NCBI GenBank assembly: GCA_900767675.1
Contig: CAAFZX010000022.1
Span: forward strand, 62,001 to 126,000
Direction: 5' to 3'
Source of the DNA: an uncultured Collinsella sp.
GTDB taxonomy: Bacteria; Actinomycetota; Coriobacteriia; Coriobacteriales; Coriobacteriaceae
Length of the DNA: 64,000 bases
The translations under genes and the position numbers were made by a program. Within the stretch, counting starts at the first letter, position 1. Each line of letters starts with the position of its first letter. The notes under the pieces were generated by a model. That model did not search any database. It worked only from the letters and a program-made list of their open reading frames with translations, and had not been told where the DNA came from. Below, piece by piece: positions 18,801 to 26,429 of the stretch.

Positions 18801-19328
18801 GCGGGGAGCGCCAAGCTCGACGCTTGCATGGAGCTCGTACACGGTGCGCTCGACGGCGGGCACCACATTCTGCTGTTCAGCCAGTTCACGGGCATGCTCG
18901 ACATCATTGGCAAGCGCCTGGCCAAGGAGGATATCGGCTTTCTTAAGCTCACGGGCGCTTCGTCTAAGGAGAGCCGCGCCAAGATGGTCGCGCAGTTCCA
19001 GGCGGGCGAGGTGCCGGTGTTTCTGATCTCGCTCAAGGCGGGCGGCGTGGGCCTTAATTTGACGGCGGCCGACGTGGTCATCCACTACGACCCGTGGTGG
19101 AACGTGGCCGCGCAGGACCAGGCGACCGACCGAGCGCACCGTATTGGCCAGCAACATACCGTGACCGTGTACAAGCTCATCGCCAAGGACACGATCGAGG
19201 AGCGCATCATGCAGATGCAGGAGTCCAAACGCGACCTGGTCAACAGCGTGCTCGGCGGCGACGGCATCTCGTCGGCGCTGTTTACCCGCGAGGATGTTCT
19301 GGCGCTGCTCGGCGGCGACGGGCGCTAA
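15864..19328 (+). CDS. SNF2-family helicase with N-terminal SWIM zinc finger
   Basis: A 1154-residue protein. The SWIM motif C-x-C-x(n)-C-x-H is seen as CDCPAAFRYSGMCKH (about residues 78-92). The SNF2 ATPase follows with DDMGLGKT (about 716-723), LDEAQ (about 813-817), and DRAHRIGQ near residue 1089. Bacterial SWIM-SNF2 (HepA/RapA-like) proteins remodel nucleic-acid-protein complexes; the target here is unknown. The frame opens at a TTG at 15852, but GGAGGAA at 15854-15860 places the start at ATG 15864. Only 45 bases separate it from dnaE, so read-through from dnaE is possible. Confidence 0.9.
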   Translation: MAQGTFVQALRKEAALSGTFMKGRSLMLNGAVLSIEDSGSRFSKNVTVEGSVRGSRGDLYKTHVALDMDEHEVIDYGCDCPAAFRYSGMCKHAIATALAYLDASGIEPVEGLRTPVRTFTAQPKQPARTAPKAPTVNPNFPFPAPVPTSPSLMAALSDLSDARMDELAGMRRKLAAAVDLDAPKAALEPSLVPYYNPLFADRFSWALEFRIRCGSVSYVVKDIDGMADAYVRGGTFSYGKKLTFVHTPEAFEDVSTKLLNLVVTTVAYLDDITSSRSASYDFARSGFVAERQLPLSEHSIVHVLDLLRGQTISFEPAWSRGTTTHRTYDVAVEMPPEGEDEALSKRPPLLAAKIAPAAGGSYDLRLPADAYCFASGDVAYLVDTRRARRADAAFAQHAAPFLSRLLPCRTPVHIAAEQVGEFCRMALPVLREYTDLAAPAVLDTVAPDPSFAMAIGVDDGLVTCTITVSYGDWSGDLFSLGASGSPFEDQRPGVPPRDEIAEFRVMDTAALYFDFYEDVLAFEERDDESLFHLLTEGLSTLSELGEVMLSDRLRQISVRPAPKLSVRATVKSNLLDVELGASGLSAADLAIYLDSYKRHQTFARLTSGDIVRLDEGARAAFGLAEDLGVDAVDLLDGVSLPASSTLFVDSMLARTPALEADRDAAFRRTVERLDTLGKMDFTVPVSLKATLRGYQVDGYQWLGSLEHLGLGGILADDMGLGKTLQMIAHILARVEAGDTKPTLVVCPASLVYNWTAELERFAPSLDVCAIVGAKAQRRVQIAGADEHNVVVTSYDLMRRDIDEYAEQDFARVVLDEAQYIKNPLTQVARAAKRLPAGVRFALTGTPIENRLSELWSIFDFLMPGLLGTRESFAKRFESPVEHAEGDSAARLQALVSPFVLRRVKEDVVADLPEKIEDTVMAQLTGEQRKLYLANQDRIAQQVQHREAGEFKKDKLKVLAELTKLRQICCDPHLHYEDYKAGSAKLDACMELVHGALDGGHHILLFSQFTGMLDIIGKRLAKEDIGFLKLTGASSKESRAKMVAQFQAGEVPVFLISLKAGGVGLNLTAADVVIHYDPWWNVAAQDQATDRAHRIGQQHTVTVYKLIAKDTIEERIMQMQESKRDLVNSVLGGDGISSALFTREDVLALLGGDGR

Positions 19329-19478
19329 CCCGCTCGGGTGGGGTCGCCAGGGCGGATAGCACGCACTGTCTCATCGTCCCCGCTCGTTATGTGTTCATTT
19401 GCGATGCCGTGGATGGTTCGCTTGCCTTTGGGCATAAGAAGCATCGAGAACACCGGCACATCAGCAAAGGAGAACATC

Positions 19479-19841
19479 ATGGCGAAATTCTTTAAGGACC
19501 CCGACGGCAAGCTCATTGCCGCCCTTGGCAACGACGTTGCAACCCCTGCCGGCTGCACGGAGCTGACCGCGAACACCGAGGACGCGGCGCACGAGAAGCA
19601 CGTGCCCGTCGTCGAGAGCGAGCGCGACGGTCACGTGATCCGTGCGCGCGTGGGCTCGGTCGAGCACCCTATGGTGCCCGAGCACTACATCGAGTGGATC
19701 GCCCTTGAGGCCGAGGGTCGTCTGGAGGTCCATTATCTTGAGCCCGGCATGAAGCCCGCGACGTTTTTTGCCGGCGGCTCCAAGACCGGTACTGTCTATG
19801 CCTATTGCAACCTGCACGGGCTGTGGTCCGCGACGTTCTAG
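19479..19841 (+). CDS. Superoxide reductase (desulfoferrodoxin/neelaredoxin family)
   Basis: A 120-residue protein that should reduce superoxide to peroxide without making oxygen, as expected for an anaerobe. Iron-site ligands are visible: HEKHVP (about residues 43-48), EHPMVPEHY (about 66-74), and the C-terminal C-x-x-H in YCNLHGLW. The N-terminus has only one cysteine (CTEL), so the rubredoxin-like centre I of two-iron desulfoferrodoxins is absent and only the reductase centre II remains. The frame extends upstream to 19338, but AAAGGAG at 19467-19473 fixes the start at ATG 19479. A hairpin terminator follows. Confidence 0.9.
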   Translation: MAKFFKDPDGKLIAALGNDVATPAGCTELTANTEDAAHEKHVPVVESERDGHVIRARVGSVEHPMVPEHYIEWIALEAEGRLEVHYLEPGMKPATFFAGGSKTGTVYAYCNLHGLWSATF

Positions 19842-19886
19842 GAGCGCGCCCCCGCTCGGGGTATCATAGCTAGCATATGCACATGC

Positions 19887-19921
19887 GAGCGCCGACTGCA
19901 TCATGCGGCCGGCGCTTTTAC
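19887..19921 (+). terminator. Terminator after the superoxide reductase gene
   Basis: AGCGCCGAC and GCCGGCGCT form an imperfect GC-rich stem followed by TTTT. Confidence 0.6.
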
Positions 19922-19958
19922 TACGACAACGATGGTTTACGACGGAAAGGGCTGAGCC

Positions 19959-21944
19959 ATGAAGCTCGCACTTGCACAGATCGATATGCGTCTGGGTGAT
20001 ATTGAGGGTATCTGCGGTCGCATCGAGGACCAGGCGCGCCTGGCCCACGAGCGCGGTGCGCGCGTGCTGTGCGTGCCGGCTCCGCTCTTTATGGGAGCCC
20101 TGCCCGGCGGCCTGGTGGGCACTGCCGACTTTGAGCACGACATGCTTGCCGGCTTGACCGGTGTCGCCGAGCGCATCCAAGAGCTCGATATGATCTGCAT
20201 CGTGCCCGCGGCGGTTTCGTTTGAGGGCCAGCCCCTGCTCGACTACATGATGCTCAAGGACGGTCATGTGGTGCCGGCCCGTTCGAGCATTGCCCTGCAG
20301 CGTGGCGAGAACAACGACGCGCGTTGGGCGCCGCCGGTGTTCGACGTGGACGGCGTGCGCATCGCGGTGATCTTCGACCTGGACCGCGAGCTCGAGATGC
20401 TGCCGACCGGTGTCGACCTCATTGCCTATTTCCAGTTCAACGCATTCGATATGACCGACCGCGAGACCGCCGCGATCGCCGCCGTGCGCAGCGGTGCCTA
20501 CCGCAAGATCGCGTCCAAGCGCAGCGTATGGTTTGCCTGCATGGCGCCGGTCGGTGCGTACGACGAGTCGGTGTATACCGGCGGGTCGTTTGTGCTCGAC
20601 GATTGCGGGCGCGTGGTCGCCCAGGCGCCGTGCTTTGAGGAGAGCCTGCTGGTTCAGGAGATTCAGCGCGGTGTAATGCTCGATGTCTTGGAAGACCACG
20701 AGCTGCCCGAGTTTCGTTCCGAGGAGTGGTTGTGGCAGGCGCTGGTGCTCGCCGTTCGCGATAATGCCCGCGCCCGCGGCACGTCGCGCGCCGTGGCGGC
20801 GCTCGAGGGCGATCTGCCGTCGTCCCTGCTGGCGGCGCTTGCCGTCGACGCCCTGGGTCCGCGCAATGTGGTCGGCCTGGTGTTGGGACGCAACCGCATC
20901 TTTACGCCGGCGCAGGAAGAGGCCGAGGCTGCTCGCTGTGCCGCCGTTCGCGCGATTGCCGAGCGCCTGCATATTCGCACGGTTGAGCGCGATGCGCCGG
21001 ATGCCGCGCGTGTGCTCGACCGCAATGTGTCGGCGGGCGACGCCGAGCGCCTGCGCTCTCGCACGCTGGGCCTCATGCTGGAGGACACGGCGCTGGAGCT
21101 GGGTGCGATGGCGTTGAGCCCGCTGTCCAAAACTGAGTACGCGCTGGCAGCGCCCGCGCTTTGCGGTGGCTACCAGGGCGATTATGCGCCCTTTGGCGAC
21201 GTATACCTGTCGACGCTCGAGTTTGTGGCGCGCGTACGCAACCGTACGTCTGCCGTGGTGCCGCAGGAGCTCGTGACGCTCAACGCGGTGGAGGATTGCA
21301 TGGAGCGCGTGCTGGCGCAAGCGCTCTCGACGCTTGACGGCCCGGTCGACATGCTCGATCGCGCGGCGCAGCTGCTCGGCGGGCTCGAGCCGGGCGAGGT
21401 CGATGGCACGCTCGAGTCACACGTCGACCGCAACCGTCCCTTCGGTGACATTCCGATGGCCACCGGCAAGCCCGAGGCGTGTTCGTTGCTGCTGATGCTC
21501 GTGCGCCAGGGAGAGGCGGCTCGCCGCCAGCTGCCGACGGCGCCGATCGTCTCGGCCCGTTCATTTGCCGAGCGTGCCTGGCCGTATATGCTCGCGTGGT
21601 CCGATCTTGGCCTGAGCGGTAAAGAGCGCATGACGGTCGATTCGCTGGCGCGCGCCGAGGTGCGCCGCTTTGCCGACGACGATACGAGTGACCGTATGCG
21701 TGGCGAGATGATGGGCATTTTGGGCGAGCTGCTGGGTATTTCGCCCGAGCAGATGGAGGAGCTGCGCTCCGAGGATGGCCAGCGTCGTCTGCATGAGGGT
21801 ATGAAGAAGTTTGAGGGCGAGGTCCAGGACGCCATCGATAAGATGATGGGCGGCCAGGGTGGCCCGCAGGGTGGGCCTCAGGGCGGACCGATGCCGCATC
21901 CACCGGTTGATCCGAGGCAGTTTCCCTTTTTCTCACAGAACTAG
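19959..21944 (+). CDS. Catalytically degenerate NAD-synthetase-like protein (nitrilase-like plus NadE-like domains)
   Basis: A 661-residue protein with the fold order of glutamine-dependent NAD synthetase: nitrilase-like domain (about 1-260), then NadE-like domain (about 270-540). The alignment is clear in AALAVDALGP and in SKTE followed by CGGYQGDYAPFGDV, which match NadE's GNKSE and GDMAGGFAPLKDV segments. The catalytic sites are not kept. The nitrilase Glu motif PEL reads PAP (residues 40-42), the nucleophile Cys of ICED reads IFDL (Phe139), and the NadE P-loop SGGxDS reads EGDLPS (283-288). A C-terminal tail has GGPQ repeats. It probably acts as a binding, structural or regulatory protein; a true nadE must lie elsewhere. 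Start ATG has AAAGGGCTGAGCC upstream. Confidence 0.7.
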   Translation: MKLALAQIDMRLGDIEGICGRIEDQARLAHERGARVLCVPAPLFMGALPGGLVGTADFEHDMLAGLTGVAERIQELDMICIVPAAVSFEGQPLLDYMMLKDGHVVPARSSIALQRGENNDARWAPPVFDVDGVRIAVIFDLDRELEMLPTGVDLIAYFQFNAFDMTDRETAAIAAVRSGAYRKIASKRSVWFACMAPVGAYDESVYTGGSFVLDDCGRVVAQAPCFEESLLVQEIQRGVMLDVLEDHELPEFRSEEWLWQALVLAVRDNARARGTSRAVAALEGDLPSSLLAALAVDALGPRNVVGLVLGRNRIFTPAQEEAEAARCAAVRAIAERLHIRTVERDAPDAARVLDRNVSAGDAERLRSRTLGLMLEDTALELGAMALSPLSKTEYALAAPALCGGYQGDYAPFGDVYLSTLEFVARVRNRTSAVVPQELVTLNAVEDCMERVLAQALSTLDGPVDMLDRAAQLLGGLEPGEVDGTLESHVDRNRPFGDIPMATGKPEACSLLLMLVRQGEAARRQLPTAPIVSARSFAERAWPYMLAWSDLGLSGKERMTVDSLARAEVRRFADDDTSDRMRGEMMGILGELLGISPEQMEELRSEDGQRRLHEGMKKFEGEVQDAIDKMMGGQGGPQGGPQGGPMPHPPVDPRQFPFFSQN

Positions 21945-21952
21945 GCCGCTGC

Positions 21953-22050
21953 GCGCCCGCCAGAGCGGCAATCTGCCTTTCAATCGTCGGGCATGACCGC
22001 CAGGTCAATGCCCTCCTCTTTCAAGGCACCTTGCTCGCTCTGGCGGGCGC
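21953..22050. repeat. 98-base structured repeat, copy 1
   Basis: An outer stem pairs GCGCCCGCCAGAGCG with CGCTCTGGCGGGCGC, a second helix pairs TGCCTT (21974-21979) with AAGGCA (22023-22028), and an inner hairpin pairs GGGCAT/ACC with GGT/ATGCCC. A second copy at 61394-61491 keeps the fold with changed stem bases. It lies between the NAD-synthetase-like gene and ruvC, 8 bases after the stop. It could be a structured RNA, terminator or mobile hairpin. Confidence 0.75.
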
Positions 22051-22085
22051 TCGCTTGCGTATGCTCAACCTGCATTTAATCTCGG

Positions 22086-22129
22086 CTGACTTATGGGGCT
22101 GGCGTTGTGTTATTCTAGAACAGACGTTC
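22086..22129 (+). promoter_or_regulatory. ruvCAB promoter with LexA (SOS) box
   Basis: GAAC-AGAC-GTTC at 22118-22129 matches the core of the Gram-positive/actinobacterial LexA box GAACRNRYGTTY. It lies just after a -10-like TATTCT (22111-22116); a weak -35 CTGACT lies at 22086-22091 with 19-base spacing. A repressor here would cover the transcription start. SOS control of ruv genes is known in other bacteria; control here is inferred. Confidence 0.7.
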
Positions 22130-22185
22130 GTGAATGATGCGCGGGGCCTTGCCTTGTGCTTGGCAAAAGACGAGGGGAGGTTGGC

Positions 22186-22707
22186 TTGGTCATTTTGGGT
22201 ATCGACCCCGGTTTGGCCCATACGGGTTGGGGGATTATCGAGGAGCGACGCGGCGAGGTTCGCTGCCGTGCCTATGGTTGTATCGAGACGAGCGCGGGTA
22301 GTCCGCTCGCGGTGCGCCTGTCGCATATTGCCCGCGACCTCAAGAGTGTCGTGGAGCGTTATCGCCCCGATACCGCTGCTATCGAGAGCATCTACTTTGG
22401 CGCCAACGTCCGCTCGGCAATTCCTACGGCGCATGCCCGCGGTGCTGCACTCGTGGCGCTTTCGGAGTGCGCGCTCGAGATCGGCGAGTACACGCCCATG
22501 CAGATCAAGCAGGCTGTGGTGGGCACCGGTGCCGCAGATAAGCGGCAGGTCGCCTACATGGTGCGCACGCTCACGCAGCTCGATCACGACCCGCATCCCG
22601 ACCATGCCGCCGATGCCCTAGCCTGCGCTATCTGCCACGTTAATCTCAGCCGCACCCGGGCGCTTACCGGTGGCGAGTTCTATCAACAGAGAGGAACCGG
22701 ATACTGA
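22186..22707 (+). CDS. ruvC: Holliday junction resolvase RuvC
   Basis: Endonuclease that cuts Holliday junctions within the RuvABC resolvasome. With the TTG start at 22186, preceded by GGGGAGG at 22174-22180, the protein is 173 residues, the usual RuvC length, and begins M-V-I-L-G-I-D-P-G with catalytic Asp at residue 7. A longer frame from GTG 22156 exists but lacks a suitable ribosome site. AIESIYFGAN holds the second acidic residue, and DHAADALA carries the C-terminal acidic pair. The stop overlaps the ruvA start by one base, so ruvC, ruvA and ruvB are translationally coupled. Confidence 0.95.
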   Translation: MVILGIDPGLAHTGWGIIEERRGEVRCRAYGCIETSAGSPLAVRLSHIARDLKSVVERYRPDTAAIESIYFGANVRSAIPTAHARGAALVALSECALEIGEYTPMQIKQAVVGTGAADKRQVAYMVRTLTQLDHDPHPDHAADALACAICHVNLSRTRALTGGEFYQQRGTGY

Positions 22708-23327
22708 TGATCTCCCAGCTCCATGGAACGCTTGTCGAGGCCACGATGAGCTCGGCCGTCGTCGATGTGTCGGGCGTGGGCTTTGAGCTCGGCATCTCGG
22801 GCAGCACCGCGGCCACGTTGCCGACGCCCGGCGGCGAGGTTCGCCTCTACACGCGCATGCAGGTGCGCGAGGACGCCATGACGCTCTTTGGCTTTGCCTC
22901 CAAGGACGAGCGCACGATGTTCGACCGTCTCGTGTCTGTCTCGGGCGTCGGTCCGCGCCTGGCGCTCGCCGTGCTCTCCACCTATACCGTGGGGCAACTG
23001 TATTCCCTGGTAATGGCCGAGGACGACAAGGGCATGGCCAAGGTGCCTGGTGTGGGCAAAAAGACCGCCCAGCGCCTCATTTTGGAGCTCAAGAGTACCT
23101 TTGCCAAGGACAAGGGCTTTGTGCCGGTCGACGTGATGCCCGGACAGGTTGCGATGCCCGTGCCCACTGCCGCTCCCTCGCCCATCGACGATGCCCGCGC
23201 GGCACTCCTTTCCATGGGCTTTAGCCCGCAGGAGACCGATGTTGCCCTGAGCGGGTATGATGGGCAGAATATGCGTGTCGAGGATCTGCTCGGCGCGGCG
23301 CTTAAGCGACTCGGAATGGATGCGTGA
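22707..23327 (+). CDS. ruvA: Holliday junction branch-migration protein RuvA
   Basis: A 206-residue DNA-binding subunit that tetramerises on four-way junctions and loads RuvB. The N-terminal OB-fold (residues 1-65), the tandem helix-hairpin-helix region (VSGVGPRLALAVLS at about 78-91 and VPGVGKKTAQRLI at about 113-125), and the C-terminal RuvB-contact domain after a Pro/Ala-rich linker (about 155-206) are all visible. It overlaps ruvC and ruvB by single bases. Confidence 0.96.
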   Translation: MISQLHGTLVEATMSSAVVDVSGVGFELGISGSTAATLPTPGGEVRLYTRMQVREDAMTLFGFASKDERTMFDRLVSVSGVGPRLALAVLSTYTVGQLYSLVMAEDDKGMAKVPGVGKKTAQRLILELKSTFAKDKGFVPVDVMPGQVAMPVPTAAPSPIDDARAALLSMGFSPQETDVALSGYDGQNMRVEDLLGAALKRLGMDA

Positions 23328-24394
23328 TGTGGGAAGCCGATGACTCTCAGGACCTGTGGGCGACGCCCGGCAACTCGCCGGCGGCATCCATGGCGCATGG
23401 CGAGCGTATGGTGGGCTCAGAGCTGACGCCCGAGGACCTCGATGTCGACCGCACCTTGCGCCCCCAGCGCCTGGACGACTACTGCGGTCAGGAGCACATC
23501 AAGCAGAGCCTGCGCGTGCTCATCGAGGCGGCGCAGAGCCGCGGCGAGACGCTCGACCACGTGATCTTCTCGGGCCCTCCGGGTCTGGGCAAGACTACAC
23601 TGGCTACGGTTATCGCCAACGAGCTGGGCGCTCAGATCAAGACGACGAGCGGACCCGCTATTGCGCGTACCGGTGACCTGGCGGCCATCCTGACTAACTT
23701 GCAGCCGGGCGACGTGCTGTTTATCGACGAGATTCACCGTCTGAACCGTTCGGTCGAGGAAGTTTTGTATCCCGCGATGGAGGACTTTGCGCTCGATATC
23801 GTGATCGGTAAGGGCCCGGCGGCGCGCTCGATTCGCTTGGATATTCCCAAGTTTACGTTGGTGGCGGCCACGACTCGCTCGGGCATGTTGACTGGCCCGC
23901 TACGCGACCGTTTTGGTATTTCGTATCGCTTGGATTACTACACCGTTGAGGAGCTCGCCCAGATTGTGACACGCTCGGCGACCATTCTGGGTGTGACGAT
24001 CGACCATCCCAGCGCACTCGAGATCGGCTCGCGTTCGCGCGGTACGCCGCGTCTTGCCAACCGTCTGCTCAAACGCGTGCGCGACTACGCGCAGGTGCGC
24101 GGCAACGGGCCTATTGAGCTCGATATCTGCCGTCAGGCGCTCGAGTTCTTTGAGATCGATGAGCTTGGCTTGGACTGGATGGACATTCGTATCTTGGAGA
24201 CGCTTGCCAAGACGTTCTCCGGTCGTGCCGTGGGCCTGACGACCCTTGCCAGCGCGGTGGGCGAGGACCCGGGTACGCTCGAGGATGTCTATGAGCCCTA
24301 TCTGCTGCAGTGCGGCTTGATGATCCGCACGCCCCAGGGCCGCCAGGCAACGCTTCGCACCTTTGAGCACTTAGGAATTGAGCCGGCCGTTTAG
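23327..24394 (+). CDS. ruvB: Holliday junction branch-migration ATPase RuvB
   Basis: AAA+ hexameric motor for branch migration. Walker A GPPGLGKTT (about residues 83-91), Walker B LFIDEIHRL (about 132-140), sensor TTRSGMLTGPLRDRFG, and the C-terminal winged helix are present. ATG 23327 overlaps the ruvA TGA; an in-frame GTG three bases upstream is an alternative, giving 355 or 356 residues. No clear terminator separates it from fhs. Confidence 0.96.
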   Translation: MWEADDSQDLWATPGNSPAASMAHGERMVGSELTPEDLDVDRTLRPQRLDDYCGQEHIKQSLRVLIEAAQSRGETLDHVIFSGPPGLGKTTLATVIANELGAQIKTTSGPAIARTGDLAAILTNLQPGDVLFIDEIHRLNRSVEEVLYPAMEDFALDIVIGKGPAARSIRLDIPKFTLVAATTRSGMLTGPLRDRFGISYRLDYYTVEELAQIVTRSATILGVTIDHPSALEIGSRSRGTPRLANRLLKRVRDYAQVRGNGPIELDICRQALEFFEIDELGLDWMDIRILETLAKTFSGRAVGLTTLASAVGEDPGTLEDVYEPYLLQCGLMIRTPQGRQATLRTFEHLGIEPAV

Positions 24395-24525
24395 GACGGG
24401 TTTGTAGGCTATCGCTGAGCATTGGATAAACATATCGCCGTTTGTCGGTTGCGGGTGCTTTACTATTGCGCGCCCGTGCTATGCTGAATTGGTCTTTTTC
24501 TCATCCGGTAACGAAAGGACCGTCC

Positions 24526-26193
24526 ATGCCTACTGACATCGAAATCGCACGTTCCGTCACACCGCTGCCCATTACCGAGGTGGCCAAGAACGCCGGTGTC
24601 GACGTAAAGCACCTGATTCCGTACGGCTTCGACAAGGCTAAGGTCGACTACTCCCTGCTCAACGAGCCAACTGATCACCAGGCCAAGCTCGTCCTCGTGA
24701 CCGCCATCAACCCCACGCCTGCGGGCGAGGGTAAGACCACCACGACCATCGGCCTGGCCGACGGTCTGCGCCGTCGCGGCGTCAAGAGCGCCGTGGCCCT
24801 GCGCGAGCCTTCACTCGGCCCCGTCTTTGGCGTCAAGGGCGGTGCTGCCGGCGGCGGCTGGGCTCAGGTCATCCCCATGGAGGACATCAACCTGCACTTT
24901 ACCGGCGACTTCCATGCCATCGGTGCCGCCAACAACCTGCTGGCAGCCATGCTCGACAACCATATTCAGCAGGGCAACCAGCTCGGCATCGACGTTAAGC
25001 GCATCACCTGGAAGCGCGTCGTCGACATGAACGACCGTCAGCTGCGCCATGTTATCGACGGCATTGGCGGCAAGGCCCAGGGTGTGCCGCGCGAGGATGG
25101 CTTCGACATCACTGTTGCCTCCGAGGTCATGGCAATCCTGTGCCTGTCCACGAGCATCAATGACCTCAAGGAGCGCCTGGGCGAGATCGTTGTCGGCTAC
25201 AGCTATGCCGGCGAGCCCGTCCGCGCCCGTGACCTTAAGGCTCAGGGTGCCATGGCGGCCCTGCTCAAGGATGCGCTCAAGCCCAATCTGGTGCAGACGC
25301 TCGAGGGTACGCCCGCGTTTGTCCACGGCGGTCCCTTCGCCAATATCGCCCACGGCTGCAACTCCATCATGGCCACGCGTATGGCTATGCGTTTTGGCGA
25401 TGTCGCCATTACCGAGGCCGGCTTTGGTGCCGACCTGGGTGCCGAGAAATTCCTGGACATCAAGTGCCGCATGACGGGCGTTCGCCCCAGCGCTGTCGTG
25501 GTCGTCGCCACCGCCCGTGCGCTTAAGTACAACGGCGGCGTTGCCAAGGCCGACCTCAACGAGGAGAACCTCGAGGCCCTTAAGGCCGGTATGCCCAACC
25601 TGCTGCGTCACGTCGACAACATCCAGAACGTCTACGGTCTGCCCTGCGTGGTCGCCATCAACCGCTTCCCGACGGACACCGAGGCCGAGCTCGAGCTCAT
25701 CGAGTCCGAGTGCCAGAAGCTCGGTGTCAACGTTAAACTGTCCGAGGTCTGGGCCAAGGGCGGCGAGGGCGCGCTCGACCTGGCCGATGAGGTTATGCGC
25801 CTGATTGAGCAGCCGAGCGAGCTCAAGTTTGCCTACGAGGACGGTGCCGATGTGGCCGACGCCCTCGAGGCCGTTGCCACCAAGGTCTATCGCGCCGACG
25901 GCGTCGACTTTACGCCGGCTGCCAAGCGCCAGCTCGCCGAGCTGCGTGAGAACGGCTTTGGCAACCTGCCGGTGTGCGTGGCCAAGACGCAGTACAGCTT
26001 TAGCGACAACGCCAAGGCGCTGGGTGCTCCTGAGGGCTTCCGTATCACCGTGCGCGAGCTCAAGGTTTCTGCCGGCGCACACTTTGTGGTCGCGCTGACC
26101 GGTAGCGTTTTGACCATGCCTGGCCTGCCCAAGGTTCCCGCGGCTGAGAACATCGACGTCGACAACGACGGCAACATCACCGGTCTGTTCTAA
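24526..26193 (+). CDS. fhs: Formate-tetrahydrofolate ligase
   Basis: Makes 10-formyl-THF from formate, THF and ATP. The 555-residue length is standard; the P-loop-like TPAGEGKTTT is at about residues 65-74 and EPSLGPVFGVKGGAAGGG at about 96-113. The frame extends upstream to 24442, but GAAAGGA at 24512-24518 fixes the ATG at 24526. A possible promoter is TTTACT (24459-24464) with TATGCT (24480-24485), 15-base spacing. It works with FchA/FolD at 37.5-39 kb in one-carbon folate exchange. A terminator follows. Confidence 0.96.
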   Translation: MPTDIEIARSVTPLPITEVAKNAGVDVKHLIPYGFDKAKVDYSLLNEPTDHQAKLVLVTAINPTPAGEGKTTTTIGLADGLRRRGVKSAVALREPSLGPVFGVKGGAAGGGWAQVIPMEDINLHFTGDFHAIGAANNLLAAMLDNHIQQGNQLGIDVKRITWKRVVDMNDRQLRHVIDGIGGKAQGVPREDGFDITVASEVMAILCLSTSINDLKERLGEIVVGYSYAGEPVRARDLKAQGAMAALLKDALKPNLVQTLEGTPAFVHGGPFANIAHGCNSIMATRMAMRFGDVAITEAGFGADLGAEKFLDIKCRMTGVRPSAVVVVATARALKYNGGVAKADLNEENLEALKAGMPNLLRHVDNIQNVYGLPCVVAINRFPTDTEAELELIESECQKLGVNVKLSEVWAKGGEGALDLADEVMRLIEQPSELKFAYEDGADVADALEAVATKVYRADGVDFTPAAKRQLAELRENGFGNLPVCVAKTQYSFSDNAKALGAPEGFRITVRELKVSAGAHFVVALTGSVLTMPGLPKVPAAENIDVDNDGNITGLF

Positions 26194-26212
26194 GTCTGCT
26201 GCTCATAGCCGC

Positions 26213-26255
26213 TTGCCCGCCCCACCGCGCCTGCCAAGGCCCGGCGGGGCTTTTT
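26213..26255 (+). terminator. Terminator after fhs
   Basis: GCCCGCC (26215-26221) pairs with GGCGGGGC (26243-26250) and TTTTT follows. The T run passes directly into a GGGAC-loop repeat, exactly as after the YerC-like gene. Confidence 0.75.
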
Positions 26256-26285
26256 GATCCCAAGGGGACGGAGGAAAACGGATCA
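26255..26285. repeat. GGGAC-loop hairpin repeat
   Basis: TGATCC (26255-26260) and GGATCA (26280-26285) flank a loop beginning CAAGGGGACGGAGG. Nearly identical to 4935-4965, including the preceding T tract. Confidence 0.7.
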
Positions 26286-26333
26286 TTTTGCGGCTGTTGG
26301 GTCAATGAGGCTATCCGTATAGGGTCGTTGCGG

Positions 26334-26348
26334 CAATGTTGCGCAACA
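26334..26348. promoter_or_regulatory. Palindrome CAATGTTGCGCAACA, site 1
   Basis: TGTTGCGCAACA is a perfect 12-base palindrome 81 bases before the start of a zinc-ribbon membrane protein gene. The same 15 bases occur at 36429-36443 before a second gene of this type. Candidate operator of a shared regulator. Confidence 0.5.
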
Positions 26349-26429
26349 AGAATCACGATTTCTCCCGTACGGTGTAGTTGGAAGAACTGCGCGGGCGCAT
26401 TGCGGCTGCGACGAGAGACGGGAGATGCG

